Of a stretch of DNA of 64,000 nt, positions 24,294 through 35,225 are shown piece after piece. The notes below the pieces were generated by a model that was given only the letters and a program-made list of their open reading frames with translations, was not told the DNA's origin and did no database searches. Every line of letters begins with the position of its first letter. Within the stretch, counting starts at the first letter, position 1. The DNA lies in NCBI GenBank assembly GCA_019916065.1, contig CM034236.1, forward strand, positions 14,833,167-14,897,166, read 5' to 3'. Source of the stretch: Vitellaria paradoxa (Eukaryota; Streptophyta; Magnoliopsida; Ericales; Sapotaceae). The translations under genes were made by a program, and so were the position numbers.

Positions 24294-25281
24294 TCCGTTT
24301 GGAGTGGTAAAAAATTAAAAAAAAAAGATAAAATGTGATTTTTGGTAAATTTTAGTGTTTGATTTTTTTCAAACTGTATCTTTTAGAAATGAATAATGAC
24401 AAACCGTTAGAACGGTTCTCTAAAATCCATTTTAACCGATTCAAACCCCCCAATTTGTCTCTCCACTTCATATTTTTTCCAAACTGTGTTTTTAAGATGA
24501 ATAGTGACAAACTGTTAGAATAGTTTTCTAAAATTCATTATAACGGATTTAAAAAAAATCCCTAATTTGTTTTTCCACTTCTTTTTTTTTTTCAAATCGT
24601 ATTTTTTTTATATGAATAATGACAAACTGTTAAAGCGGTTCTCCAAAATCATTCTAACGAATTCAAAAAATCTCAATTTGTCTCTCCACTGTTTTTTTTT
24701 AAACTGCGTTTTTTGAGATGAACAGTAACAAACTATTAAAACAATTCTTCAAAATCCGTTTTTTTTAGATGAACAGTGACAAACTGTTAAAATAATTCTT
24801 CAAAATCCGTTCTAACATATTGAAAAAACCCCTATTTTGCCTCTCCACTTCGTATTTTTTTCAAACGGCATTTTTTTAAGATGAACAGTAAGAAACCGTT
24901 AAAAACGGTTTTCCAAAATTCGTTCTAATAGATTTAAAATAAATCTTCAATTTGTATTCTGCACCGCAGCATTTAGGCGGAGCAAAACGATACTGTGAAA
25001 ACGGTTTTAATCAATCTGTTCTAACGATCTGTGTCGGCCCATCTTACAACGGTACTCATTCAAAAGTTTTGGAGTTAAGAACATGATTACCAAAAATTTT
25101 TTCCTAATCCATTAATCTCCTTAGGTTTGTTTTTTTTAACGAAATATCTAACTTTTTTGAAATTAGTTAAGGTGGAATTGTGTAAAAGTGTAATAGAGAA
25201 TTTTAGTAGTTTTTAGATGTTGTTGGAGTTTTAATTTTTTTTTTTTTTTTTTTGATGCACCAAATGCTGCCGACATAATAT
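24294..25281. mobile_element. large MITE with an internal minisatellite
   Basis: The left end GTCCGTTTGGAGTGGTAAAA belongs to the same terminal family as the small MITEs here. The right side ends TTTGATGCACCAAATGCTGCC, whose reverse complement is only loosely similar. About 24370-24950 is filled with five to six tandem units of about 105-120 bp. Non-coding. Confidence 0.5.
24370..24950 (+). repeat. minisatellite, about 110-bp units with CCGTTAGAACGG palindromes
   Basis: Each unit reads roughly TCAAACTGTATTTTT, AGATGAA(T/C)AGTGACAAAC, CCGTTAGAACGGTT, CAAAATCCGTTCTAACGG, ATTCAAAAAA, then TTTGTCTCTCCACTTC. CCGTTAGAACGG in one half faces CCGTTCTAACGG in the other, so each unit can form a stem. 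Units differ by about 10-15% by eye, and one is internally shortened near 24755. Confidence 0.75.
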
Positions 25282-25930
25282 TAATTTTATCTTTGATTTT
25301 TCTAATAATTTACATTAATTTTATAACATATTAAGACGACGATAATTAATCCCAATCAGATTAATAAATAGAACAATAAATCTTGTCAAATGTAGAATTT
25401 AACGCGTAAATCACACGTTAAGACCCAGATCGCAATTCTACTGTAGAGCCCGCAAAACTCGCCAAAATCATATATAATAATATAATAATGTTAACTTTTT
25501 AGAATACATATCAAAAAAAAAAAAAAAGTGCTAGAATGATGTACAGATGATAATTTTGTAATTAAATAATAAATATTTTTTTATTTTTTATATAAACTCA
25601 TAAGACTCTATATCTTTCTAATAACTCTAATATATTCTTTTAACATTATAAGCATAGGAATGGCAACCAGTAAAATACTTACGAAATTTATTATACCCGT
25701 TCCTCAATTTGTTTGAGTTTTTTGAACCCATTCCCACCCGAACTAACTTATTTTTTATTTTAAAATCCCAAACTCATTCTGTTCCAAATTCATGAAATCC
25801 ATCCCGTTCTGTTGCAAACCCACAAAACCCATCCCATCTCATTCCATCCTATTCTATTTACCCAATTTCTCTTTGAGACTCATTTTTTAGTTTAGTTTAT
25901 AACCAAATCCAAGTTATTGAACAATTGAAA
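25282..25930. other. intergenic, with a possible hAT-like MITE
   Basis: 25655-25890 has ends reminiscent of hAT elements (AGGAATGGCAACCAGTAAAA at the left and repeated CCCATCCCATCTCATTCCAT-like words at the right). No duplication was found, so this is only a suggestion. The rest has no recognisable content. Confidence 0.3.
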
Positions 25931-25934
25931 CTCT

Positions 25935-26092
25935 CGGTGCGTTTAGGGTGAAAAAAAAAAGAGATAAAATGAGAAAAAATGAGATAAATTGTAAATTCGT
26001 AATTCGTACAATAAGATAAAAATAAATAATTTTTAAAATTTTTCGTTATTTTTTATTCTTTTTTAAATTTTTTGTCACTTCAAACAGAGTTT
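25935..26092. mobile_element. short MITE of the TGCGTTTGGAGTGA family
   Basis: Left GGTGCGTTTAGGGTG, then AGAGATAAAATGAG, AATTCGTAATTCGTACAAT and right TTTGTCACTTCAAACAGAG. The ends are inverted copies of each other, and the core matches 33068-33217. Confidence 0.62.
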
Positions 26093-26099
26093 CTATAAT

Positions 26100-26870
26100 T
26101 ACAAATTTAATAGGTAAGTGGATCCTAATAAAAAAAATTAAAAAAAAAAAAAAACCACTTACTTCCTATTCGTCAAACTTATCTCATCATAGACAAAAAG
26201 TGTCTCGCTTCGGATTTCTACGAGATTATAACTTGGAGCAGAACATGTTAGACATGCAATAACATCTCATATAATCACAATACAATACCTTTTGGAGCCA
26301 AACAACCCAATTTGGAGCAATATAATAATAATAATAATAAATAATAAAAGAATTGAAATTGAATATAAACAACTAATCTTGGTCCTAATTTGATAGTCAA
26401 CACCAAAACTGTAACAAATACATAAGAGAGTGAGTACATCACTAGTGCTTATTATAAACAACAATGTATAAAATATAGCCCTACCATACATGAGCAAATA
26501 AAATTATCATCTCAACAAGTTATATAATCATCTACAATCAGCTAAACTACAATTCATGAATCAACTTATCAATTATTTATTATTATTATAAATACATAAT
26601 ATAATAAAAAAAAATCAATACTCGCTGAGTTAGACACTCTACTAGATAGATCCATGGTCACAATTCTTAACCCAAATGCAAATCTTGTGTCTATCTCATA
26701 TGATCTTGGCTTATATGCAATGACCTATGATTTTTTTTTATATTGTTTTTTGATACATTAAGTTAAGGATGGTTATATTCATTAACATGTTTGAAATGAT
26801 GCAAACATAGGTTTAATTGCACAATTTGATTAAGGGGTAAATTGGTAAATTTTGAAAAAAAAAATTAACT
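26100..26870. other. intergenic AT-rich DNA
   Basis: Nothing supported beyond an (AAT)n run at 26321-26349 and an A-run at 26129-26155. Confidence 0.4.
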
Positions 26871-28560
26871 CGGGAGTTCAGACTCCTGTTTGGACAACTC
26901 GCCGTGTAGACGACTATTTGAACAGCAGTAGTTTTCCGACCACTTGTTTGTCTGCCGCCTAAGATATATTCCACAGCCGCCCATTTAGGCCACACCCTTC
27001 TAGGTTCACCGCCCTTCACCTCCCTACCTTCTACCTTCTATGTCTTAGCTTTAGCAGCTGGCAGATTATGGGTGGTGTGTATGAGTTATATATAAAGTTG
27101 ATGGTTTTCTTGACTTTAGAATTTTTGTTCTCCCTCCTTCCTATTGTCCATTCTTTTCAGATTTCTAGAAGGTTGCTAAAAAGAATAGAGTGAGGGGTAA
27201 ATCTCCTTCAGAGTGTAGAATCAGAGGGTGGATTCTTGCAGTTGGTTGTAAGTTTGAGTTTGCTTTATTGAACCTTTCAATTTCAATTTAAATTGAGCAA
27301 TTGAGGTAGGGCTTGTTTATACATGATTTATACTGCTTATTAAGTTATATGTTGATTTTAATTGAGCATATTTTATGTTTGGTTTTGGTCTCTTGGATTA
27401 AATTTCGTGTTGAACCTTTGATGAAGATGATAAAATCTAAAAAAATATATATTGATAATTAATATTTCAAAATACTGTTATAAAATCTTAAATAACATAT
27501 TTTAATAAAAGTGAACTGTTCTGAGTAAGTGATTTGATAAGGATGAATTTAATTTGAGATTTACAGAGGAAAATCTAGAGTAAAGTTTAGAATTAGGTTG
27601 TTAAATGCTGGCCGCCTATACGCTCATGCAAATTAAGATGGTCGTCTAGACGTTATTTTGATTTTCTTCTATGGACGAAAGTTCAGACAGTCCTTTGCTT
27701 GATCCGTATCAATGATCGTGCACATGAAGAGGTTGATTCTATTATTACTCAAATTTTTATTTTATGCTTAAACAACTATATTTCGAAATAATATGTCCTT
27801 AATATTATAGTTAGAATATAATGGTATAAATTAATAATTATACGATGACATTAATAATAAGATTTGATAATATTTTTGGAATAGATATAGAATACATTTG
27901 GTATATGTTGATAAGTAGAATGTGTTTAATCAAAGCATGATAAATAAACTAACTAAAAAAGAACTTAAAGGGTAACTTTCATGAAATGTGCCTGTTATAA
28001 TCCATGTAATGTGAAATAAGATATGGTAATTTACAATGTGTTAAGATAAAATATAGTAATATGAGCTAGAGCTTGAATCATAATATGATATATATATATA
28101 TATATATGATGAAGTAACAATAAAGGTTTTATTCGTTTACCTCCTTTACATGAGTGTGATTAATATTGCCATTTTAGCTTCGAAATTTATATTATTTGGT
28201 TTATTCTAAATTTGAGAAGTTATTATGAATTAAAGATAAACTTATTAGTTAGCCAAATAACGACATAATATTGGGTATAGATGAGAGGAATGAAGATATG
28301 AATTATAGAATCGAAATAGTAGAAGGATAATGTTGGTTCTAATTTGTTTATTACTTGTGAGGATAATACTCGGCGGCTTATATAAGGTTCGGATTAATAA
28401 AATATAATATATAATCATCTGCTTTGTATTAGGGAAATACAAGGTGTGATGAATCTTGTAATGTATCTCGAGGGTATCAAGTTCAACTCAGGAAGCTTTA
28501 CTTTGTAATACAATAATTCTAACTCTTGTATTATTTTAAATTGTTATTGTTCATTTTACG
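26871..28560. other. unassigned; possible LTR fragment at 26871-27450
   Basis: 26871-27450 is richer in G/C than its surroundings and has promoter-like order: GTTCAGACTCCTGTTTGGAC, TATATATAAAG at about 27088, then a polypyrimidine leader. The phrases GTTCAGAC and GTCTAGACG recur near 27645-27690. This looks like a degraded LTR, but I found neither termini nor a duplication. 27450-28560 is AT-rich with an (AT)n run at 28088-28108. Confidence 0.28.
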
Positions 28561-28583
28561 TTTGACTCTCCACGAGACTAGAG

Positions 28584-28733
28584 CCTGTTTGAAAGTAAAA
28601 AAAAAAACTCAAAAAAACTCAAAAATTTTTAAAAATTTTCAAATTTCTCCAATCAAAATTTACCATCCATCATTTTTACATCACATCAACCTCAAAATTT
28701 GAATTTTTTTGAACTTTCAAACACCCTCTAAAT
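28584..28733. mobile_element. short MITE, about 150 bp
   Basis: The left end GCCTGTTTGAAAGTAAAAAA and the reverse complement of the right end GAGGGTGTTTGAAAGTTCAA share GTGTTTGAAAGT-like inverted termini. The interior is A/T-only. The target duplication is unclear. Confidence 0.55.
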
Positions 28734-29353
28734 ATTTATTAACTTGTGTTATTGTACCTATTTTATCCGTGTTTTCAGTTCTTTGGCTCAAACACAAGTT
28801 TGAACTCTACCTGAAAAATAAAATAAAATCTGATAATTCAGATCAAATCTCGTACCTATATATTTAAATGACTTAAAAATTAGAATTAGTTTGAAAAACA
28901 AATACAGAACATTACATTTCTCTCTCTTTCCAAATTCAAAATAAAAATCTTAAAAGACTCGTGAAAACAGAGAAGCATATAAAAAGACACAGATTACTCT
29001 GAAGAAAAGACGAGGAAAAAGAGCCAAACAAAACCACATGACAATGTGGGAAAAGAAGCTCTTCCCCCCAGCTTTTTCCCTATTTCAAAAGTAAAAAGAA
29101 TAATTCATTCTTAAGTCCTCCTCTTTAACTTTCCGAAAATCATTCTTACTTTCATGCCCTTCAATTTTTTTTTTATTTTATCTTTCTATTTTTTAATATC
29201 AAACAATTTCATACTAAAATTTTCACAGTTTCCCTCTCCCTCTCCACAAGTTTAAAAAAAAAAAAAAGTGAGAGAGAGAGAGAGAATAAGAAAAGAAAGC
29301 AACGAATCCATCTCAAAAAGAGCTTTGCTTCTTTGAATACCCATCTCCTCCTT
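28734..29353 (-). other. 3' flank of the PDLP gene, including its probable 3' UTR
   Basis: Downstream of the stop codon at 29354 on the minus strand. It holds a (GA)n run (29268-29285) and poly(T/A) stretches. No separate gene is seen. A polyadenylation site cannot be fixed by eye. Confidence 0.4.
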
Positions 29354-30877
29354 TCAGAGATCTGCAAATTAACAAAACAAATTCCAACCACAGAGAGCAT
29401 TAGAAACATAAATACACACACATACACAAATAACAAATAAAATGGGGAAAAAGACCCAACAAAGTTCTTATATATATATATATATATATAGATACTTACC
29501 ATCATGTTTCTTCGTCAAATTTCTAGCAAACAGCAAACAAATAACTACAAACGCAATTCCCACTGCTGCCCCTAATATAATAGCCACGGTCTTCCTTGTA
29601 TTTTGCTCTGTCCCTGCATGAAGTAAATACTTCCAAATCATATAATTTACGGTAGCCTATAGTCTAATATTTATTAAAAATAAAAAAATATATAAAAGTG
29701 ACACGTAATAAAATTTGATTAAAGAAGTTGATATTAATTAGAGGTTTTTTTTGGGTGCTTTCTAGGATCCAAACACCCCTTAAATTTTCCTCTCCTACAG
29801 CTAATTTTTAAGATGAATCCTAAAGTATATAATATAATTACATAAATAATTATTAATATTAATGATGAGCTTATATGAATTAAACACATCCCAAATAAAC
29901 AATGTTTTATCTTTACCATCATACAAATTAAACCACAGATTCCTCTCAAGTAAGGCTTTGTTTGGGAAGTGATCTCGCTAGAAAATTTTCAAATAGACCT
30001 GCCTATGTAAACCAAAGAGGGAAACTGATAGAAGTTGGGCAATAACATTTTTCAGATTGAGAAATCTACAAATCCAACAGAATATTTCCATACAAAATTA
30101 CTGTTTCTATAAGATTTACCAGATGAAGAAGATAAGGAATCAGATGCTGAAGCCGATCTCTTGGGGACCCCATTTGGGTAGTAGCTATAGCTGATGAAGC
30201 ACTTGTTGAGATAGACCTGCCCAGAAACGGAGCTCCACATTCAACCTGAGATCTTTGAACAGCACTCTTCACACAATCACCACAATCAGCAGAGCCCAAA
30301 TCCCCCTCACACTGACCCAACACATACACAGAGTCATAGCTGGTTGTGTAGAATCCACCCCACTCCCAATCCCATTCTCCAACTGGGACAAAGCAGTGTC
30401 TCTCCTCTCCTCAAACCCACTCCCCCCACCACTGTTCTTCCCGCTGCAACTCTTGTAGAGCATCTCCATCCCAGAGACTTGGGAGAATCCAGCAACTTCG
30501 TAGAGCATGTAGCAGCCCATGAGTTGGATTCTGGCAGCCACCTTCTTCTGGCCACAGAGCTTGTCAATGAGGATTGGGAGGTTGCTCACACAGCTGTAGC
30601 AGTCGACATTGGAGAGATCACCTCTGCACTGGAAGAGGCCGGTGATGGTGGTTTGGCCACTGCCAGTGGTGGTCTTGAAGAACTTGGACTTGGAGGATTG
30701 GGAAATCAGAGACCCAAAGAGGGCAGAGATGGCCTGGGAGTAGGCCCCACCTGGATCTGATAAATCCTGCTTTGCACAGCCCTTGTAGACCAAGGTGGAG
30801 TAGTCTGATCCAGATTCAGCTGAGAAGAAGAGTAGGAAAAGAGAGAGGAGCCAAAAGGGTGTTGTGGGTAAACTCAT
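29354..30877 (-). CDS. PDLP: plasmodesmata-located protein (PDLP; two DUF26 domains), three exons, two frameshifts
   Basis: Exons are 30877-30120, 29613-29500 and 29361-29354. Splice sites are CTG|GTAAAT, GCAG|GG, G|GTAAGT and TTTGCAG|AT; the stop is TGA at 29354-29356. The protein has a signal peptide (FWLLSLFLLFFSA), then two DUF26 units, each with C-X8-C-X2-C (CRGDLSNVDCYSC and CEGDLGSADCGDC). A Ser-rich linker follows, then a transmembrane helix in exon 2 (AIILGAAVGIAFVVICLLFA) and a short basic tail. PDLPs are type I membrane proteins at plasmodesmata that help regulate cell-to-cell traffic and callose; this role is from the family. Exon 1 needs two one-base insertions to stay in frame, near 30350-30362 and 30226-30236. 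With them, the exons total 882 nt, or 293 residues plus stop, a normal PDLP length. Either a young pseudogene or assembly errors. Confidence 0.85.
29470..29490 (+). repeat. (AT)n microsatellite in PDLP intron 2
   Basis: A run of TATATATATA just downstream of the intron 2 donor, on the gene's minus strand. A likely length polymorphism. Confidence 0.85.
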
Positions 30878-31157
30878 TTGGGAGGCTTCAGATGATGGAT
30901 CATCAAAATATGGGGCTTTGGACAGATTTTTAGGGATTTTGAGAGATGGGTTTTGGAGGAGAATGAAGGGAGATTGAAGGGTTGCTCTTTGATGCTTTCG
31001 ATTTTATTTGTTTGTTTGTTTTTAGTCTCAGAAAAGAGTTCCTGAATGGCTTCCTCTTTCCAACTTTGGATGTGCAGAGATGACGGGCATCATTTCCCTT
31101 CCCACATGAAGAGGTGTCCATCGTACAATGCACCTATAGTGCAGTAATAAAACAATA
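30878..31157 (-). promoter_or_regulatory. PDLP upstream region (5' UTR and proximal promoter)
   Basis: The 280 bp between the ATG and the Helitron copy B terminus. A pyrimidine/purine-biased leader (30900-31020) is typical of a plant 5' UTR. No clear TATA box can be placed with confidence. Anything more distal is transposon sequence. Confidence 0.35.
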
Positions 31158-32390
31158 CTAGCAATTGTGTAAAGGTATATAAATATAATTAAGTTGTATA
31201 ATTTAAATTTAAATTTATAAAATAAATTTACATAAAAAAATATAAAAACAACTTATAAAAACAAAAATCATTAATAAAAAAATTAAAGTCTAAAATTTTA
31301 TTATTTATTACAAATATTATCATTTTTTAAAAATATTAATTTAAAATATTTATATAAAAAATATTCAAAAAATATTAAAAGAAGAGGAAAAAAGAAAAAT
31401 AATTCTCTTATTTAATAAATTTAATAGTTGAAAATATCTCAAATTTAAAATTTTAAACTTTTATTAATAAATGACACACAGTGTAAAAGTGTATGCTACT
31501 TTTTTTTAAATATTAATTTAAAATCTTTTATATAAAAAGTAATAAAAAAATGTAGGAAGAGTGAGAGAAAAAAAATAATGTTGACCATTTAGTAAATTCA
31601 ACAATTAAAAATATCTCAAATTTAAAATTTTAAACTTTCTTATTATATAAATGACACATAGTGTAAAAGTGTATGTATTTAAAATTTAAGTTTTAACCAC
31701 ATCAAAATTGAAATTTTAATTTAAATGTTTATTTTTTAATAAAATTTTTAAATATTTAAAATTTAAATATATTTTTTAAATAAAAAATTTAATTAATTTT
31801 GAGGGTGTTTGGAAGTTAAAAAAAAACTTAAGTTTTGGTAGTTTTTTGGTGTTTTTTTTTTTGCACTTTTTTGTGTGTTTGATTGAATCAAGTGGAATTT
31901 TTAGTATTTTTTTAGTAACTTTTGGGTGTTTGGTAAATTTTTTACTGTAGCAAAGTAAAAAAGTTGTAACTTTTGGGTGTTTGGTATGTTTTTTACTGTA
32001 GCAAATAAAAAAGATGTAATGATGGAGTGGTACTTTTTACTGTGGCAAATCAAAAAAGTGCAAAATTTGTGGTTTTACCAAACACACAAAAATTAACTTT
32101 TGGTATTTTTTTAATTAATTTTTGAGTTGCCAAACACCCCCTTTGTCTAATCAGTATTCATACATTATTTAATAATAATAAATAAATAATATAAGTAAAA
32201 TATAACTTGTATAATTTTATAAAATATAATATATATTTATTTAAATTTTAAAATTTAAATTTAAAAGATATGTTTTATTATGTATTTTTTTTGAAAGTTT
32301 TTATTATATAGATATATATAAATGATGTGTGACAAAAATTTAATAATAGTTAAATAAATATCAAATTAAAGATATATTTTATTACATAGA
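31158..32390 (-). mobile_element. non-autonomous Helitron, copy B, with an inserted MITE
   Basis: On the minus strand it begins TCTATGTAATAAAATATATC (32390) and ends CACAATTGCTAG (31158), with flanking A and T. It is homologous to copy A (2175-3038) along its length. Shared features include repeated GTGTAAAAGTGTATG and AAAATATCTCAAATT, and the internal direct duplication. After removal of the 339-bp MITE the body is about 0.9 kb. It lies 280 bp upstream of the PDLP start codon. Confidence 0.72.
31802..32140. mobile_element. MITE inserted in Helitron copy B, 339 bp
   Basis: The left end AGGGTGTTTGGAAGTTAAAA and the reverse complement of the right end GGGGTGTTTGGCAACTCAAA are inverted. It is absent from the matching place in Helitron copy A (about 2784), which provides an empty-site comparison. 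The flanks TTTTG/CTTTG agree with a short, partly mutated duplication. Internally, TTTTACTGT(A/G)GCAAA is repeated three times (31945-32050). Confidence 0.8.
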
Positions 32391-33067
32391 TTTTTATGGA
32401 ATTTGTGAGACTATATTATGAATTCTTTTAGATATGCGTGGAAAATGAGAACAAAATGTTCTCAACAGGATAGTAATCGGAAATGTTCCTAATAAGTTTG
32501 GGGGGATGGGTACAAGAGTGGTTAAAGAGTCTGATTTTGTGGGATGCTTCATGAGTTTAGCCAAACTAATAATAAATTACATATTTAGTTAAAGTCTGAA
32601 TTTGTTTCTCTTAATAAATTACAATGTGGTGAATTTGTTTTTCTCATTTTTTTTTAACTTTATTCAATTGGATAAAAAGAGGTGGCTTTTTTGGGTCAAA
32701 TTTGGAATGATTTTCTTAAAATTATTCCCAAATTATTATAGGTTTTAACCCAGTTAACAGATTCATGTTCATATTATTTTAAATTGTGTATTTTGAAGGA
32801 GAACTTTAAAATTTGATCAACTCCAGAGAATTTCATGAGTTCAGAAAAAATAAGCTGAAAACAATAAGTGCATATTACAATAGAAAAACTAAGTTTACAT
32901 TACAATTCCAGCGAAATTTAAAACTGTTTTTGAAATAAAAATAAAAAATAAATCGAATGAATGAAACCTTTTCAGACAACAGTAGAGTGATGCCATTTAA
33001 TTTCACGCCTGGAAAAATTTAAGAAGGGGAAACCCTCGTGACGATGTCTTGTTTTTGAATGATGAGT
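32391..33067. other. intergenic AT-rich DNA
   Basis: No gene or repeat boundary recognised. Confidence 0.4.
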
Positions 33068-33217
33068 GATAACTTTGTGTGCGTTTTGAGTGATAAAAAG
33101 TGAGATAATTTATGAGTTCGTAATTCGTACAGTGAAATAAAAAATGAATAATTTTTAGAGATTTTTAGAAATTTTTAAAATTTTTAAGCTATTTTTGTTA
33201 AACCAAACACACCCTTA
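33068..33217. mobile_element. short MITE of the TGCGTTTGGAGTGA family
   Basis: Left GTGTGCGTTTTGAGTGATAA, then AGTGAGATAATTTATGAG, TTCGTAATTCGTACAGTG and right end GTTAAACCAAACACACCC. The core matches the copies at 25935 and, in part, the split copy at 44055/63151. Confidence 0.65.
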
Positions 33218-33900
33218 ATGTGAGTTGATATAAATATATTTATAAATTTTTAATTTTAAAAATATATAAATATATTTAAATTATTAAATTAAAATTCAGC
33301 TATTTAAATCAATTTGTCAACATCCCGTTCCCTGTTTTCTTAAGGCTTGGTTTGGTGAAATAAAGCCAACGAGTGGGGAAAAAGTTTTCACCGGTTGTGT
33401 CATGTGCTGTGTTGATTGGCAACCGACTAATTAAACAGAGTGTTGTGTATAAACACGTAATTTTAATTATTTGATAAGTAATTTTTAAATTTTTTTATTT
33501 TCAATTTCAATTCTCTTAATGTCAGATTACACGTGCTTTAATTTAAATATTAAATATATAAATAATATATATATATATATATATATATTCTATTGATTCT
33601 ATGTACCATATAAACACGATAACATAACAGAATTATCGTAACTAACATTTTGTTTGAGAATCCATAATTATGTGCCTGTTCAAAACGCTAGTTTGCCACT
33701 TGATGAATCACATGGACATGTTCAAAGGGCACTATTCTTGGTTTGGATTCGAAGGAATAAGACTTAGGAATTCTTTTATTACATAAGAAGCAAGAGATCC
33801 ATTTTTAATACATAAGAAGCAAGAGATCCTACCTTTAAAAAAAAAAAAAAAAAAAGGACCGACTTCCAATCATGTCCTTAGTAGGATCCATTATTAGCAG
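33218..33900. other. intergenic, (AT)n run and a 20-bp direct repeat
   Basis: (AT)n at 33561-33588. The word ACATAAGAAGCAAGAGATCC occurs twice (33781 and 33811). A-run at 33838-33855. No gene. Confidence 0.45.
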
Positions 33901-33903
33901 TTA

Positions 33904-34219
33904 AGGATGTTTTTGATTAAAGAATTAAATGATCGGGATGAGTAATACCTGGAATAAGTCATAAAATTAGATATAATATAGGAATCATTGACATTTTTAG
34001 CATTTGATTGGTAAGATATAAAATATTATGAAAGATGTGATTCGACAAGAGATTTAAAAGAAAGTAGTTTTAGACATTTGAATTTTGGTGAAAAACAATC
34101 TAGAGAATGAGGATATACCATACTACTTCCCCCTATGTATTGTATATTCGCCATTTTAAGGGATTAGTAGTCCAAAGTGGACTAATGTATAGAGTTACTT
34201 TTGCCAATCAAACACTAGA
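33904..34219. mobile_element. Tourist-like MITE, 316 bp
   Basis: Flanked by TTA (33901-33903 and 34220-34222). The left end is AGGATGTTTTTGATTAAAG. The reverse complement of the right end is TCTAGTGTTTGATTGGCAAA. Non-coding. Its GATGAGTAAT and TATCCTCCATC-like motifs echo the 22921 element, so they may be one family. Confidence 0.58.
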
Positions 34220-34280
34220 TTAGGTGAGGTTCATGAATCGACGATCCAATCCTCCACCTCATATTCCACAATTAAACTAT

Positions 34281-34640
34281 CACTCCCCAGATTTCGTAAT
34301 CCAAATTGTGATCTAATAATCACATGCAAAATACAATTGATCTAATAAACCAAATCAAAGTCATACGATTATCCTAAATCAGACATCAGAATATAATAAT
34401 AATTAATAAAGTCTCAATTCACGACTAGGCAAAGTGCCTCCAACCACATGTCATAACAAAATAGGCTCATTAGCCTTTACAATTATATAGAATCCAAAAT
34501 ATATGTCTGATACAAAATGTCTCCTTAGGGATCAAAAATATAGTTATAACAAAATACAGTCTAAGCAATATTAAATATCAACTGAATCTTGACTCAGGAG
34601 TACATCTATTATCGGGTGCACCTGCAATAATCAGGTGCAA
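34281..34640. repeat. possible truncated LTR fragment
   Basis: Starts TATCACTCCCCAGATTTCGTA, reminiscent of the 9730 LTR start (TGTCACGCCCCGAATTTC). No right end or duplication was found. The GGTGCACCTG / CAGGTGCAA inverted pair at 34615-34640 may mark its edge. Confidence 0.3.
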
Positions 34641-35220
34641 TATTACAATTTTTCATTGTAGAAATGATATATGCAATTTCTTTGATTTATTTCTAATTTT
34701 TTCGTTTTAAATTTTCTAATATATATTTTTAGATAGTCTTTTATTTCTAAACTTCCTTTTTCTTAATTTAAAAATTTTTTTCCTACATCTATGATATGAT
34801 TTATCCATAGAGCATCCTACTTCTTAATTTTTTTTTTTTTAAGAATTTTATCACAACAAATTTTTCCTTCACTTAATTTTAACCATTGATTTTTTTACTT
34901 GTTTTTGGACTTTTCTTTGAAACTAATGTATGATTATTTAGGTTTGAAATTTTATCTAGCTTTTTTGGTAACTTTTCATCTAAATCTGGATCAGCTATTG
35001 TTTTAGTTTTAGATTCAGAATCATTATTTTTTTTTATTTTCTTCTTCTTAATTAGTATCTTTCACGTCGCTTGTTGCACAGTATTTTTTATCTTAATTTT
35101 CAGAATCAAAATCTAAAAAAAAAAAAAAACATATTCCTGCTTTTTGAATAAATTTTCATGTTGATTATAGAAAGTTTGTATTTAATTTAACAATTTATCC
35201 TTCGCTTTTACATGGTATTC
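34641..35220. other. T-rich sequence, no gene supported
   Basis: Strongly T-rich on the plus strand. The minus strand would be Lys/Ser-rich with many stops and could be a decayed transposon gag tail, but no domain can be named. Confidence 0.3.
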
Positions 35221-35225
35221 ATCCT

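Noticed and set aside
26813..27019. 68-codon minus-strand open frame
   Set aside because: No family resemblance, and codons run into a low-complexity tail; more likely part of a degraded LTR.
30344..30760. 138-codon open frame on the plus strand
   Set aside because: Exact antisense of PDLP exon 1; no protein family resemblance.
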